15,078 bases of DNA from an uncultured Lachnospiraceae bacterium (GCA_910588775.1 CAJURH010000045.1:1-15078), one strand, 5' to 3'. Counted from the stretch's first letter, positions 1 through 6,245 are shown. Program-made: numbers and translations. The notes: generated by a model not told the origin, from the letters alone.

Positions 1-718
1 AAAGCGCGTCCGCCTGTGCCCGATGGGCCTGTATGTTGCTTAAATTAAAGTGTTTGAGAACCGTATCTTGTTTATAATTTTCCAACCCTTTAATGGTTGC
101 TCTTGCAGCGGGCAAAGTGTCAACGTAAAGGAAGTCTGAGCTGATTCGAGAACGTTTTAAAGCCTCTTGAAAAAATCCCATATCAAAGCTTGCGTTATGC
201 GCACACAGCGCAGTTTTTCCATGCACTGCGTCGCCTAAGAATTCGATTAATTTAGTAATAGCCTCAAATTCACTGGGCGCATTGGCAATCATTTCATTTG
301 TAATGCCAGTTACCTGTGAGGCTTGCGGAGGAATTGGAACATCTGAACGAACTAAGGTGTTGAATGTTTCTTTCGCTTTTTTATCGACAAATCTTACGGC
401 CCCGATTTCAACAATTCTGTCATGAATGGGGCTGAATCCGGTGGTTTCTAAATCAAAGGCAATGAATTCCCTTTTTAAATCTTCTAATGATGAATGGTTG
501 ATTATGAGTTTCCGAGTTGAAACGTTCACATTGGTAACGACTTTCGTTTGGAAAGGACGAGGGCCTTGCTTTTGAGGGTTTTGTGGCTGTTGCAGTTTCG
601 CCAGACGGTTCTGCAGTTCTTGGGCTGTGAAGAGAGAGCCGCATTTATTGCATTGGGCATAACCGATTCCCCCTTTTGTAATGGGTTTGAGTTCTCCACC
701 ACATTTAAAACATTTCAT
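1..718 (-). CDS. DnaQ-like DEDDh 3'-5' exonuclease with N-terminal zinc ribbon, truncated by window edge
   Basis: I translated this gene by hand; it runs off the left edge and 239 codons are visible. Residues 1-27 form a small zinc ribbon (CFKC, then CNKC). A low-complexity linker rich in Gln and Pro follows. The exonuclease fold starts near residue 85 with FIAFDLETTG (motif I, the Asp/Glu pair), continues with VTGITNEM and has CAHNASFD (motif II). The H-A-Q-A-D sequence at the edge is motif III. This is the fold of PolC/DinG-type proofreading domains and of phage and mobile-element exonucleases, which remove nucleotides from DNA 3' ends. The ATG follows AAGGAGG by 9 bases. The zinc ribbon suggests a stand-alone nuclease that binds DNA or a partner. 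The family call is firm; the biological role (repair, replication or defence) is open. Confidence 0.85.
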   Translation of the reverse strand, partial: MKCFKCGGELKPITKGGIGYAQCNKCGSLFTAQELQNRLAKLQQPQNPQKQGPRPFQTKVVTNVNVSTRKLIINHSSLEDLKREFIAFDLETTGFSPIHDRIVEIGAVRFVDKKAKETFNTLVRSDVPIPPQASQVTGITNEMIANAPSEFEAITKLIEFLGDAVHGKTALCAHNASFDMGFFQEALKRSRISSDFLYVDTLPAARATIKGLENYKQDTVLKHFNLSNIQAHRAQADAL

Positions 719-794
719 ATGTGTTTTCCTCCTTAGAATATACCAATCAATAGACATACGGAGGAAAGGACAAAGAAATAACGCTAAATTACAG

Positions 795-1015
795 CTAATT
801 TTGTTTTTCCATGCGTTCTTTTGCGGCCAGCAAGCGGGATTGGTTTTCGGCGGAATAGAATGGGTCCGCGCGGAGTTCAGAGGGTATACCGTTGCAGCGC
901 ACCGCTTGTTTCAGAAATATCGTGGTAGTGCCTGAAAGGTTGATGCCCAGATCAGAAAAAATGATTCCGCCTGTTTTTTTAAATCATCGTCAACGTGGAT
1001 ATTTAAGTTAGCCAT
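795..1015 (-). pseudogene. Frameshifted RelB/DinJ-family antitoxin remnant
   Basis: The minus strand opens with MANLNIHVDDDLKKQAE, nearly the same as the intact antitoxin at 3621-3878. About 18 codons in, around 961-966, one base is missing relative to the intact copy. Translation in the original frame then reaches a stop at TATTTC-TGA. In the shifted frame the match resumes (SDLGINLS, FLKQAVRCNGIP, ELRADPFYS, LLAAKERMEK) and ends at TAG 795. The last ~15 residues of the intact protein are missing and no toxin gene follows. This is a decayed second copy. The frame-restoring alignment is seen directly; that it is non-functional is inferred. Confidence 0.85.
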
Positions 1016-1075
1016 ATGAAACGACCCATTTCCACTGCAATAAAGTAGATTTACAAAGTTTTTATAAATGTTTTT

Positions 1076-1606
1076 CTAAGCGTTTTTTTGTAAAGCTTCG
1101 GATTTTTCCGCCACTTGCCGTTCGAGTTCCAGTTGACGGCGGTAATCCGCCACCTCTCGTTCAATATCATTATTCAATGGAGGTGATTTTATAGGAGGAT
1201 TTTCTTTGGTTACAGCAATTTGCTCCAGTTCGCGCATATTATCCGATAATTTGTGTATAAAGTCTCGAAATAACTTTTTGCTGTTCTCATCCAGTTTCCA
1301 GTATTCCACAATCAGGCTACGGATAAAAGGGTCATTGGAGAGCGGCGCGGCGGCTTTTGAAAATTCGTCTTCTGTAAAATCTTGGAACATTTCTCCATTC
1401 CCAGTGCGCAGCCATTCTTCGTTAACACCAAATTCGCGGCATATATCAGCAATAATGCGATTGCTGGGATTTCTCCTACCATTAATTAGTTGCGATACAT
1501 AGGATTGATCAATTTTTATTCGTTCTGCAAAACGAACCTTTTTAATGTCAAGGGATTCGATAAGTTTGCCGATTCTTTTTCCAATATTATTCAAGTTGTC
1601 ATTCAA
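1076..1606 (-). CDS. XRE/Cro-CI type repressor
   Basis: The protein has 176 residues. Residues ~8-65 form a helix-turn-helix of the Cro/CI kind: IGKRIGKLIES, then FAERIKIDQSYVSQLINGRRNPS as helices 2 and 3, followed by DICREFGVNEEWLRTGNGEMF. That last block is the usual linker of XRE regulators from clostridial prophages and conjugative elements. The C-terminal third is charged and coiled-coil-like and has no LexA-type Ser/Lys protease motif, so SOS autocleavage is not expected. I chose TTG at 1606 because AGGAGG lies 8 bases upstream. The longer GTG at 1615 overlaps the AGGAGG itself and is implausible. It is transcribed divergently from the small gene at 1700 and is probably the lysogeny regulator. 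Confidence 0.85.
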   Translation of the reverse strand: MNDNLNNIGKRIGKLIESLDIKKVRFAERIKIDQSYVSQLINGRRNPSNRIIADICREFGVNEEWLRTGNGEMFQDFTEDEFSKAAAPLSNDPFIRSLIVEYWKLDENSKKLFRDFIHKLSDNMRELEQIAVTKENPPIKSPPLNNDIEREVADYRRQLELERQVAEKSEALQKNA

Positions 1607-1620
1607 ATGCGGCACCTCCT

Positions 1621-1667
1621 TTAATGATTAAACAATACCAGAAAAAAATGGCTAAGCCAATTATAAT
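1621..1667. promoter_or_regulatory. Overlapping divergent promoters with palindromic operator
   Basis: On the minus strand TTGGCT (1655-1660) and TATTGT (1632-1637) are separated by 17 bp, with TGG just before the -10 (extended -10). This promoter drives the XRE repressor. On the plus strand TATAAT lies at 1662-1667 with no clear -35. An 11-bp palindrome, TGGCTAAGCCA (1649-1659), overlaps the minus -35 and lies between the plus -10 and its -35 position. A second palindrome, TTAATGATTAA (1621-1631), sits at the expected repressor transcript start. Together they are good candidates for the repressor's operators. Confidence 0.65.
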
Positions 1668-1699
1668 GAGGGCATAGTCAAGAAAAAGGAGGTTCGCAC

Positions 1700-1894
1700 A
1701 TGAAAATTAAGGAATTTAAGAAAGAGATTGCAGCATCCGAAACAAAGGAGGTTGTAGAAATTTTAGAAACCTTAGACCAGAAGTCTAGAGTGCTTGCCAA
1801 AGTTTATTTAACAGCATTGGGAGATAGGCAAGAATTAGAAAATCGGGATAGCAGCAGGAAAAGAGATTTTGAGGAAGTTTCGCAGCTGGTTTAG
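1700..1894 (+). CDS. Small conserved-looking protein of unknown function (MKIKEFKKE type)
   Basis: This 64-residue charged protein is predicted mostly helical. It starts MKIKEFKKEIAAS and ends VSQLV. An AAAAGGAGG site lies about 8 bases before the ATG. I do not recognise a domain. It is the first gene read rightward from the operator shared with the XRE repressor, which is where phages and integrative elements put cro-like or lysis/lysogeny accessory genes. No helix-turn-helix is evident. A deletion-scarred copy of its promoter, first codons and last codons is present at 2795-2855, so the unit has been duplicated at least once. Confidence 0.7.
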   Translation: MKIKEFKKEIAASETKEVVEILETLDQKSRVLAKVYLTALGDRQELENRDSSRKRDFEEVSQLV

Positions 1895-1926
1895 GGGGAT
1901 AAACAATTAAGAGAATTTATTTAGAA

Positions 1927-2205
1927 TTGAGGGCGATAAGAAAAGAGCTTCATGAAATTAAGAAGTTTCCTTCAACAGATGGCAATGTACTCAAGAAAGC
2001 GGACCGGGAGCTGGATAATTTAGAAAAAACACTGGCCATATTGGAAAAAGCCAAGGATGACCAGTGCAAAAAAGGAATTTTTACGCGTTTGTTCGATTAT
2101 CTTGGAGAACATTTTGAATTTGTGCTTGGCGTATGGGTCGCAGAAATTATAACGTACATTATTTTCAATATAATCAGGATAATATTGATTTTTACAAATT
2201 ATTAA
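1927..2205 (+). CDS. Small coiled-coil protein with C-terminal membrane segment
   Basis: From the TTG at 1927 this gives 92 residues. Residues 1-50 are charged and helical (RKELHEIKK, ADRELDNLEKTLAILEKAK). Residues ~63-90 are strongly hydrophobic (VLGVWVAEIITYI, IIRIILIF), a membrane anchor close to the C terminus. The start is unclear: TTG 1927 has only a weak upstream site. The same frame stays open back to ATT at 1906, which lies 7 bases after GGGGG and would give a natural IKRIYLEL opening. It follows the 1700 gene by 11-32 bases and is probably co-transcribed. Its last 4 bases overlap the end of the opposite-strand gene at 2202. Function unknown. Confidence 0.6.
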   Translation: MRAIRKELHEIKKFPSTDGNVLKKADRELDNLEKTLAILEKAKDDQCKKGIFTRLFDYLGEHFEFVLGVWVAEIITYIIFNIIRIILIFTNY

Positions 2206-2741
2206 AGCTCTCTTTGCAAAGATTCCTGCAAGACATATGAGATAGCGCGTATATCGGTTTCAATATTATTGCCATACTTCACGTTGAGCATATCAGTCCC
2301 AGTTTTAATATTGGTTATAATTTTTTCAGAATATTTTTTCTTGCCTGTTATGTATTCTATGTCAAACTGAATGTCTTCATTTGGTATTTTTGAAAAATCC
2401 AGAAGACAGATCCGGGAACGTCCCGGGGCTATTGTTGATTGTACGATTTCTTTCAAATATATCCTTGGGGAGTTGGTTTCAAAATGGCAGTTTGATAAAT
2501 CTGGGGTTGTCTCGAATTTTGTGATCCTGGCAGGGGATGCGCCAAAATTTTTGATAACTATATAAAAATGGATATCCCCAAGATTGATTAATTGGCCATA
2601 TACACAAATATACGGTCGTGTAGCGTTTTCGAGTATTCTATTATTTTGCTGAATCGATAGTATGACCAAAACAATAGATGTTACAGATATAATAAGGGAA
2701 CTTATGCTTGTGACAATATTGACTATCATTTCGGGGTTCAT
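2202..2741 (-). CDS. Small membrane-anchored protein of unknown function
   Basis: The protein has 179 residues. One transmembrane segment lies near the N terminus (residues ~4-30, IVTSISSLIISVTSIVLVIL). A soluble domain with a beta-rich pattern follows (RPYICVYGQLINLGD, HFYIVIKNFGASPARI, FDIEYITGKKKYSEKI). This is the general look of the small one-pass proteins found next to repressors in clostridial prophages and integrative elements. I chose the ATG at 2741 because AAGGAGG lies 7 bases upstream. The frame is open further upstream, but that part runs antisense to the 2870 gene and has no ribosome site. It converges tail-to-tail with the gene ending at 2205. The enzymatic role, if any, is unknown. 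Confidence 0.7.
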   Translation of the reverse strand: MNPEMIVNIVTSISSLIISVTSIVLVILSIQQNNRILENATRPYICVYGQLINLGDIHFYIVIKNFGASPARITKFETTPDLSNCHFETNSPRIYLKEIVQSTIAPGRSRICLLDFSKIPNEDIQFDIEYITGKKKYSEKIITNIKTGTDMLNVKYGNNIETDIRAISYVLQESLQREL

Positions 2742-2794
2742 GGTTTTTCCTCCTTTCATACGCACTCGGCTGCTGCAACAGCCTGTACATACAG

Positions 2795-2855
2795 TATAAG
2801 GGAGGGCATAGTGAAAATCAAGGAACGAAGCTTCGGAAAGGGACAGGTGGTTTAG
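2795..2855 (+). pseudogene. Deletion remnant of a second copy of the 1700-gene promoter and ORF
   Basis: TATAAGGGAGGGCATAGT at 2795 mirrors TATAATGAGGGCATAGT before the gene at 1700. After it, the copy has lost the ribosome site and start and continues as GTGAAAATCAAGGAA (2811), matching the paralogue's first codons. It then jumps to CAGGTGGTTTAG, matching the paralogue's last codons CAGCTGGTTTAG. A 14-codon shell, VKIKERSFGKGQVV, remains. As with the first copy, a coiled-coil/membrane gene follows directly. Confidence 0.6.
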
Positions 2856-2869
2856 GGAGGGGGTGAGGA

Positions 2870-3223
2870 ATGAACGAAGAAAATGAAGTATTGGAAGATC
2901 GACTTGTAAGGGTTGAGAAACAAATTCAAAATCAGCAGAATGAAATAAAGAACGTGCGGAAATGTATGCTATGCATCGGGATTGTGTTGGCATTAAGCCA
3001 AGCTGTCTCTGCTTACAATAATTATATTGAGCGAGAGGCCAGCTTGACTTTAGCTGAATCAAATTTGAAAAACGAGCAAATTGCGTTGAAAAGAGCGCAA
3101 AATGAAACAAGTAGGTTAAAGCTTTTTGAGAAAGTTATGGAATTTCTTTCAAGCGATCCTGAATTTCGAGAGTTTTTTCGTGAAGACCCTGAGCCCGGTG
3201 CGCGAATCAGAGATTCGACTTGA
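2870..3223 (+). CDS. Coiled-coil protein with one central hydrophobic segment, unknown function
   Basis: The protein has 117 residues. Residues 1-30 form a heptad-like helix (NEENEVLEDRLVRVEK, then QIQNQQNEIKNV). Residues ~32-48 are hydrophobic (CMLCIGIVLALSQAVSA), probably a membrane segment or signal anchor. Residues 53-117 are again charged and helical (LTLAESNLKNEQIALKR) and end in an acidic tail. GGAGGGGG lies about 6 bases before the ATG. The layout resembles small holin-accessory or membrane-tether proteins, but no family is recognised. It follows the remnant of the MKIKE-type gene as the 1927 gene follows the intact one, so the two may be distant counterparts. Confidence 0.65.
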   Translation: MNEENEVLEDRLVRVEKQIQNQQNEIKNVRKCMLCIGIVLALSQAVSAYNNYIEREASLTLAESNLKNEQIALKRAQNETSRLKLFEKVMEFLSSDPEFREFFREDPEPGARIRDST

Positions 3224-3284
3224 CTTGGAGGAACGCATCAGAGAGACAGAGGACAATATAGAGTTAGCGGCCATACGTTGTTAA
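3180..3284 (+). other. Possible overlapping 34-codon ORF
   Basis: In a different frame from the gene ending at 3223, a GTG at 3180 opens VKTLSPVRESEIRLDLEE and continues RIRETEDNIELAAIRC before TAA. The helix-like charge pattern is more protein-like than chance would suggest. The ribosome site is weak, however, and no family is known. It may be a small protein or the shifted tail of an older, longer gene. Confidence 0.2.
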
Positions 3285-3364
3285 GGCTGATGATTTAGGA
3301 TTTTTAAAATTTTGTAGTGGATGAATTGCATATAAAACGTCTCCTAGATTCTAAAAGGTTGGAG

Positions 3365-3628
3365 TTATTTATTACCGTAATGGGTGCGACATTGCAGAAT
3401 TTCAATTCTATCGTCAATTATGCGGTAAACAAGGCGGTTGGAATTATCTATTCTACGACTCCAATATCCTTGCAGATCGCCCTTTAATGGTTCGGGCTTG
3501 CCAATGCCAGAGTGGCCGTTGCGGTCAATATCACGCAATAATTGGTTAATGCGTTTCAGTGTTTTCTTGTCCTGTGTTTGCCAATAGAGATAATCATCCC
3601 ATGCAAAATCATCCCATGACTTAATCAT
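3365..3628 (-). CDS. yoeB: Txe/YoeB-family mRNA interferase toxin
   Basis: The 87-residue protein matches YoeB of E. coli along its whole length: WDDYLYWQTQDKKTLKRIN, GKPEPLKGDLQGYWSRRI, NRLVYRI and a CRTHYG end. The residues known to act in E. coli YoeB fall at the same numbers: Glu46 (GKPE), Arg65 (SNRLVY) and His83 (RTHY). YoeB toxins enter the ribosomal A site and cut mRNA, stopping translation until the antitoxin is restored. ATG 3628 overlaps the end of the antitoxin by 8 bases, so the pair is translationally coupled; a GTG one codon earlier is the alternative start. All catalytic residues are present, so it should be active. Confidence 0.93.
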   Translation of the reverse strand: MIKSWDDFAWDDYLYWQTQDKKTLKRINQLLRDIDRNGHSGIGKPEPLKGDLQGYWSRRIDNSNRLVYRIIDDRIEILQCRTHYGNK

Positions 3629-3878
3629 CACTGACCTCGATTAAATCGTGTACAGAGCCACCGTTTTTTTCCATGCGTTCTTTTGCGGCCAATAGCCGGG
3701 CCTGATTTTGGATGGAATAAAATGGATCGGCGCGAAGTTCAAAAGGGATGCCATTGCAGCGCACAACCTGTTTTAGAAACATGGTGGTTGCAGCCGAAAG
3801 GCTGATGCCTAAATCAGAAAAAATCAGTTCAGCTTGCTTTTTTAGAGCGTCGTCAACGCGAATATTTAAGTTAGCCAT
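3621..3878 (-). CDS. dinJ: RelB/DinJ-family antitoxin
   Basis: The protein has 85 residues. The N-terminal ribbon-helix-helix MANLNIRVDDALKKQAE with LGISLSAATTMFLKQ is the RelB/DinJ DNA-binding and dimerisation domain. It is followed by GIPFELR, typical of DinJ, and a flexible acidic tail that would wrap the toxin. It starts at ATG 3878 after AAAGGAG and overlaps the YoeB-type toxin gene. The antitoxin neutralises the toxin and, with it, should repress the promoter at 3909-3937. YoeB's best-known partner is a YefM/Phd-type antitoxin, so the DinJ-YoeB pairing is a swapped combination, though such pairs are known in Firmicutes. A broken paralogue lies at 795-1015. Confidence 0.92.
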   Translation of the reverse strand: MANLNIRVDDALKKQAELIFSDLGISLSAATTMFLKQVVRCNGIPFELRADPFYSIQNQARLLAAKERMEKNGGSVHDLIEVSDD

Positions 3879-3908
3879 ATGAAACAGCTCCTTTCCTAAT
3901 AATAAAAA

Positions 3909-3937
3909 ACTGTAACACAAAATTCGTATAATGTCAA
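3909..3937 (-). promoter_or_regulatory. Promoter of the dinJ-yoeB operon
   Basis: On the minus strand a perfect -35 TTGACA (3932-3937) and TACAGT (3909-3914) are separated by 17 bp. TTCGT (3923-3927) and ACGAA (3946-3950) form an inverted pair around the -35 and are a candidate site for antitoxin autorepression. A plus-strand TATAAT (3927-3932) overlaps the -35 but has no partner. Confidence 0.7.
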
Positions 3938-4029
3938 CATAATGCACGAAGATAGACGAAATGGGCTATGAAGCTGGAATGCAAATGAAGCAAACGAGAT
4001 GTTCGGGAAATGAAAAAGGAGGTGATAAA

Positions 4030-4371
4030 GTGCCAGAATTGGAACGCATGATGTACACAGAATCAATCCGGGGCTATCCATACATGCCAAAAGACAAGAT
4101 AGCGCAGGAATTCAGCGTGAGCAAAAGCACAGTCCAGGCCCGGGTGCGGGAGATCGAGGAGCAGATTAAAGAGGGGCGGTATAACGATTACGCCGTTATA
4201 CGTGACGGCGGCATTCTGCTGATAAACGTCCTGGTGTTTATTGACTATATGGAATACCGAAAAAGGTTAAAAGATAAGAACGCCAGGAAATATGTGCCCG
4301 AGTTTCAGCCGGAAAAGATTGTGCGCATCCTTGGCTGGAACAACCGGATTGTGCGGGAGGACATAGGATAA
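4030..4371 (+). CDS. Helix-turn-helix protein at the head of the early operon
   Basis: The protein has 113 residues and starts at GTG 4030, 7 bases after AGGAGG. The upstream ATG at 3961 has no ribosome site. Residues ~14-40 (YPYMPKDKIAQEFSVSKSTVQARVREIEEQI) form a winged or simple HTH in which SVSKSTVQARV is the recognition helix. The rest (RDGGILLINVLVFIDYM, RIVRILGWN-like ending) is of unknown fold. Proteins of this kind open the early operon of Lachnospiraceae siphophages. Whether it regulates transcription or helps replication initiation is not clear from sequence. Confidence 0.75.
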   Translation: MPELERMMYTESIRGYPYMPKDKIAQEFSVSKSTVQARVREIEEQIKEGRYNDYAVIRDGGILLINVLVFIDYMEYRKRLKDKNARKYVPEFQPEKIVRILGWNNRIVREDIG

Positions 4372-4394
4372 ATAATAAAATTGAAAAAGGAGAA

Positions 4395-5051
4395 ATGGAA
4401 TTGAAAAAAGAAAGAAACGAGAACAACGCGCAAGTCAAAATTGAGATTATAGGAAGCGCGGAATTTCCGTGGGAACGGGTGAAAGATAAAGTTTACCCGG
4501 CTCTTGCCCCGCGCGATTGGGAGAATGTAAAGAAAGTTCCCGCTGCGCGCCGCGATTTCCTGGATTTGGCGGTTTATTACTATATCCGGGTGATGGAAGA
4601 CGACTGTATGGCATCCATATGGGTCAGCGAGGGAATTCTGAATGGATGGGGCGTTGGCATGGACGCGCTGGATGCGCAGGCTATGAAAAACATGAAAAAA
4701 GTCACGTATGCCAAGGAAATGGGCGAGATGATAGGAGCGGAAACGCTTCCCTACGGGCCGCATATTTTGACGAATGTGGATTCCCATTATGGCGCGGCGG
4801 CGATGCTGGACAAAGAAAGCGTCTTTGCGTTTGCGGCTGAAAAAAACGCGGACTTATACATACTGCCCTCCAGCGTCCATGAGGTGATGCTGCAGCCTGC
4901 ATTGGAAGAATACAGAGAAAAAATAAACGCGAAAAACCTGAATCGGATGGTGCGCGAGTGCAACCGAATGCTGGTGACTCCATGGGAACGCCTGGCCGAC
5001 CACATATACCATTACAGCCGCGAAACAGGTGAAATTCTGATTGTTGAATGA
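4395..5051 (+). CDS. DUF5688 family protein
   Basis: The protein has up to 218 residues. It matches the C-terminal half of DUF5688: RRDFLDLAVYYYIRV, ASIWVSEGILNGWGV, GPHILTNVDSHYGAAAMLDK, DLYILPSSVHEVM and MLVTPWERLADHIYHYSRETGEI are the conserved blocks. The family is common in gut Clostridia, often on mobile elements, and its biochemical role is unknown. The ATG at 4395 is only 2 bases after GGAG, whereas TTG at 4401 in the same frame is 8 bases after it, so the true start may be two codons later. The shortness compared with fuller family members (which carry an extra N-terminal half) is typical of phage versions. Confidence 0.85.
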   Translation: MELKKERNENNAQVKIEIIGSAEFPWERVKDKVYPALAPRDWENVKKVPAARRDFLDLAVYYYIRVMEDDCMASIWVSEGILNGWGVGMDALDAQAMKNMKKVTYAKEMGEMIGAETLPYGPHILTNVDSHYGAAAMLDKESVFAFAAEKNADLYILPSSVHEVMLQPALEEYREKINAKNLNRMVRECNRMLVTPWERLADHIYHYSRETGEILIVE

Positions 5052-5066
5052 TGGGGGACAAGCTTC

Positions 5067-5246
5067 ATGGAGGTTATATTCTGTAAAAAAGGATGGCGTT
5101 ACACGGCCTATCTAAATGCGCTGCTGGAATTGCCATCTAGGCGCAACCTGTACGTGCCAGGAGCGATGGACAGAGGCTGGAAACACTTCTATATGCGTCA
5201 ACTGCCTGGAGGCGTTAGCATGGCCATAAAAATCCCCAGCCGCTAA
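5067..5246 (+). CDS. Small basic protein, unknown function
   Basis: This is a 59-residue ORF, MEVIFCKKGWRYTAYL through GVSMAIKIPSR. It is basic and aromatic with no recognised domain. GGGGGA lies 8 bases before the ATG. The gene follows the DUF5688 gene by 15 bases in the same direction, and its stop lies inside the left arm-loop of the hairpin at 5232-5261. The compact spacing and coding-like composition support a real gene; the role is unknown. Confidence 0.6.
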   Translation: MEVIFCKKGWRYTAYLNALLELPSRRNLYVPGAMDRGWKHFYMRQLPGGVSMAIKIPSR

Positions 5247-5261
5247 AAAGAGGCTAGGGAT
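5232..5261 (+). other. Hairpin at the end of the 5067 gene
   Basis: ATCCCCAGCC (5232-5241) and GGCTAGGGAT (5252-5261) pair over 10 positions with one mismatch around a 10-base loop. No T-run follows, so it is not a classic intrinsic terminator. It may protect or process mRNA, or belong to the structured region before the HUH gene. Confidence 0.5.
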
Positions 5262-5331
5262 CGAAGGTAAAATAATTTGCGAATTGCCCCCAACTGCAAT
5301 GCAGGAGGGGGCACAGCTTACATACAGGCGA

Positions 5332-5361
5332 CTGAATGCGGGCTACCAGAACCGCATTCAG
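5332..5361. repeat. Perfect 10-bp inverted repeat upstream of the HUH gene
   Basis: CTGAATGCGG (5332-5341) and CCGCATTCAG (5352-5361) are exact reverse complements around a 10-base loop, GCTACCAGAA. This lies 135 bases before the likely TTG start of a HUH endonuclease gene, in a stretch (5247-5495) that otherwise has no convincing gene. HUH enzymes nick at or beside such hairpins, so it is a candidate origin or recognition site. Confidence 0.6.
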
Positions 5362-5495
5362 AACCAGCCCATAGGGTTTGTGATGTAAAAAGCATACCAC
5401 CCAGGGACTGGAAAGTCAAGGGGGACGCTGAAAAAAGGCCGAACATTCCCCTTTTACCGCTTGATAAGGATATTAAAGTTAGGGGGGTGGCGAGC

Positions 5496-6245
5496 TTGTA
5501 CGAGCAACTGACATACGATATGGGACAGGTGATGCAGGTGGAGAAACGCCACCCAGGAAATTACGGCGCGCCTGGAGTAAAAAGAGCGCTGAAGAGAAAG
5601 AGAACGCCAGAGGACATGGCTAGACAGAATATGAGGAACCGGGTAAAAAGGGTGCAGCGTCTGATACTGGCCAATTTCCGGGTAGGGGGCTGGCATTTGA
5701 TACTGACATACAAAAAACATCTGCGTCCTGACACATTGGACGATGGCAAGGGATACGTAAGAAAATTTCTTGGCAAAATGAGAAAGGCGTATCAAAAAGC
5801 GGGTTATCCATTCAAATACATTTGCGTGACGGAAAAGGGAAAACGGGGAGCCTGTCACCATCACCTGATTATAGAGGATATAGCTAATGCGGATTTGAAC
5901 ACAAAAGAGATGGTGATGAAATTCTGGAAGTGTGGGAGAATGACATTTTTGCCCCTGTACGCGGAAGGGGAATTTGAAGACCTGGCCGAATACATAACCA
6001 AAAAAGAGACGAAAGAAGAGGGGAAAGGCTGCAGCTACACCCGCAGCCGGAACCTGATTGTGCCAAAGCCAAAGAAAGAGATCATCCATCGGAAAACGTG
6101 GAGAAAGGACCCTCGACCGAAAAAGGGATACTATATCATTCCCGATTCGGTGATAAACGGCATAAATCCTGTGACTGGATACCCTTATCAGCATTATGCC
6201 ATGAGAAAATACGCTCCAGAGGAGGAACTGAATGAGTGCAGATAA
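5496..6245 (+). CDS. HUH-type rolling-circle replication-associated protein
   Basis: The protein has 249 residues from TTG 5496, which lies 8 bases after GGGGGG and gives the YEQLTYD opening I recall for this family. The frame is open to 5277, but that part reads unlike protein and contains the 5332 hairpin. HUH landmarks: a hydrophobic motif I (WHLILTY, residues 66-72), the metal-binding histidines GACHHHLII (121-123) and a Y-x-x-K motif EYITKK (Tyr166, Lys169). Such proteins cleave one DNA strand and stay attached through the tyrosine. The C-terminal block NGINPVTGYPYQHY is typical of the clostridial phage version. It probably takes part in starting phage DNA replication. Its 3' end overlaps the next gene by 14 bases. 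Confidence 0.85.
   Translation: MYEQLTYDMGQVMQVEKRHPGNYGAPGVKRALKRKRTPEDMARQNMRNRVKRVQRLILANFRVGGWHLILTYKKHLRPDTLDDGKGYVRKFLGKMRKAYQKAGYPFKYICVTEKGKRGACHHHLIIEDIANADLNTKEMVMKFWKCGRMTFLPLYAEGEFEDLAEYITKKETKEEGKGCSYTRSRNLIVPKPKKEIIHRKTWRKDPRPKKGYYIIPDSVINGINPVTGYPYQHYAMRKYAPEEELNECR

Noticed and set aside
2570..2577. GGATATCC, resembling the cassette B operator core
   Set aside because: It is inside coding sequence, the flanks do not extend the palindrome, and no promoter is near.
2742..3110. Upstream extension of the minus-strand gene (302-residue reading)
   Set aside because: It lies antisense to the 2870 gene, has no ribosome site and reads unlike protein; AAGGAGG marks the ATG at 2741.
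5277..5495. N-terminal extension of the HUH protein
   Set aside because: It reads unlike protein, contains the perfect hairpin, and the TTG at 5496 has an ideal ribosome site and matches the usual family opening.
5970..5979. GAATTTGAAG, resembling the cassette end repeat
   Set aside because: A single copy inside the HUH gene encoding EFED; no partner or other cassette features nearby.
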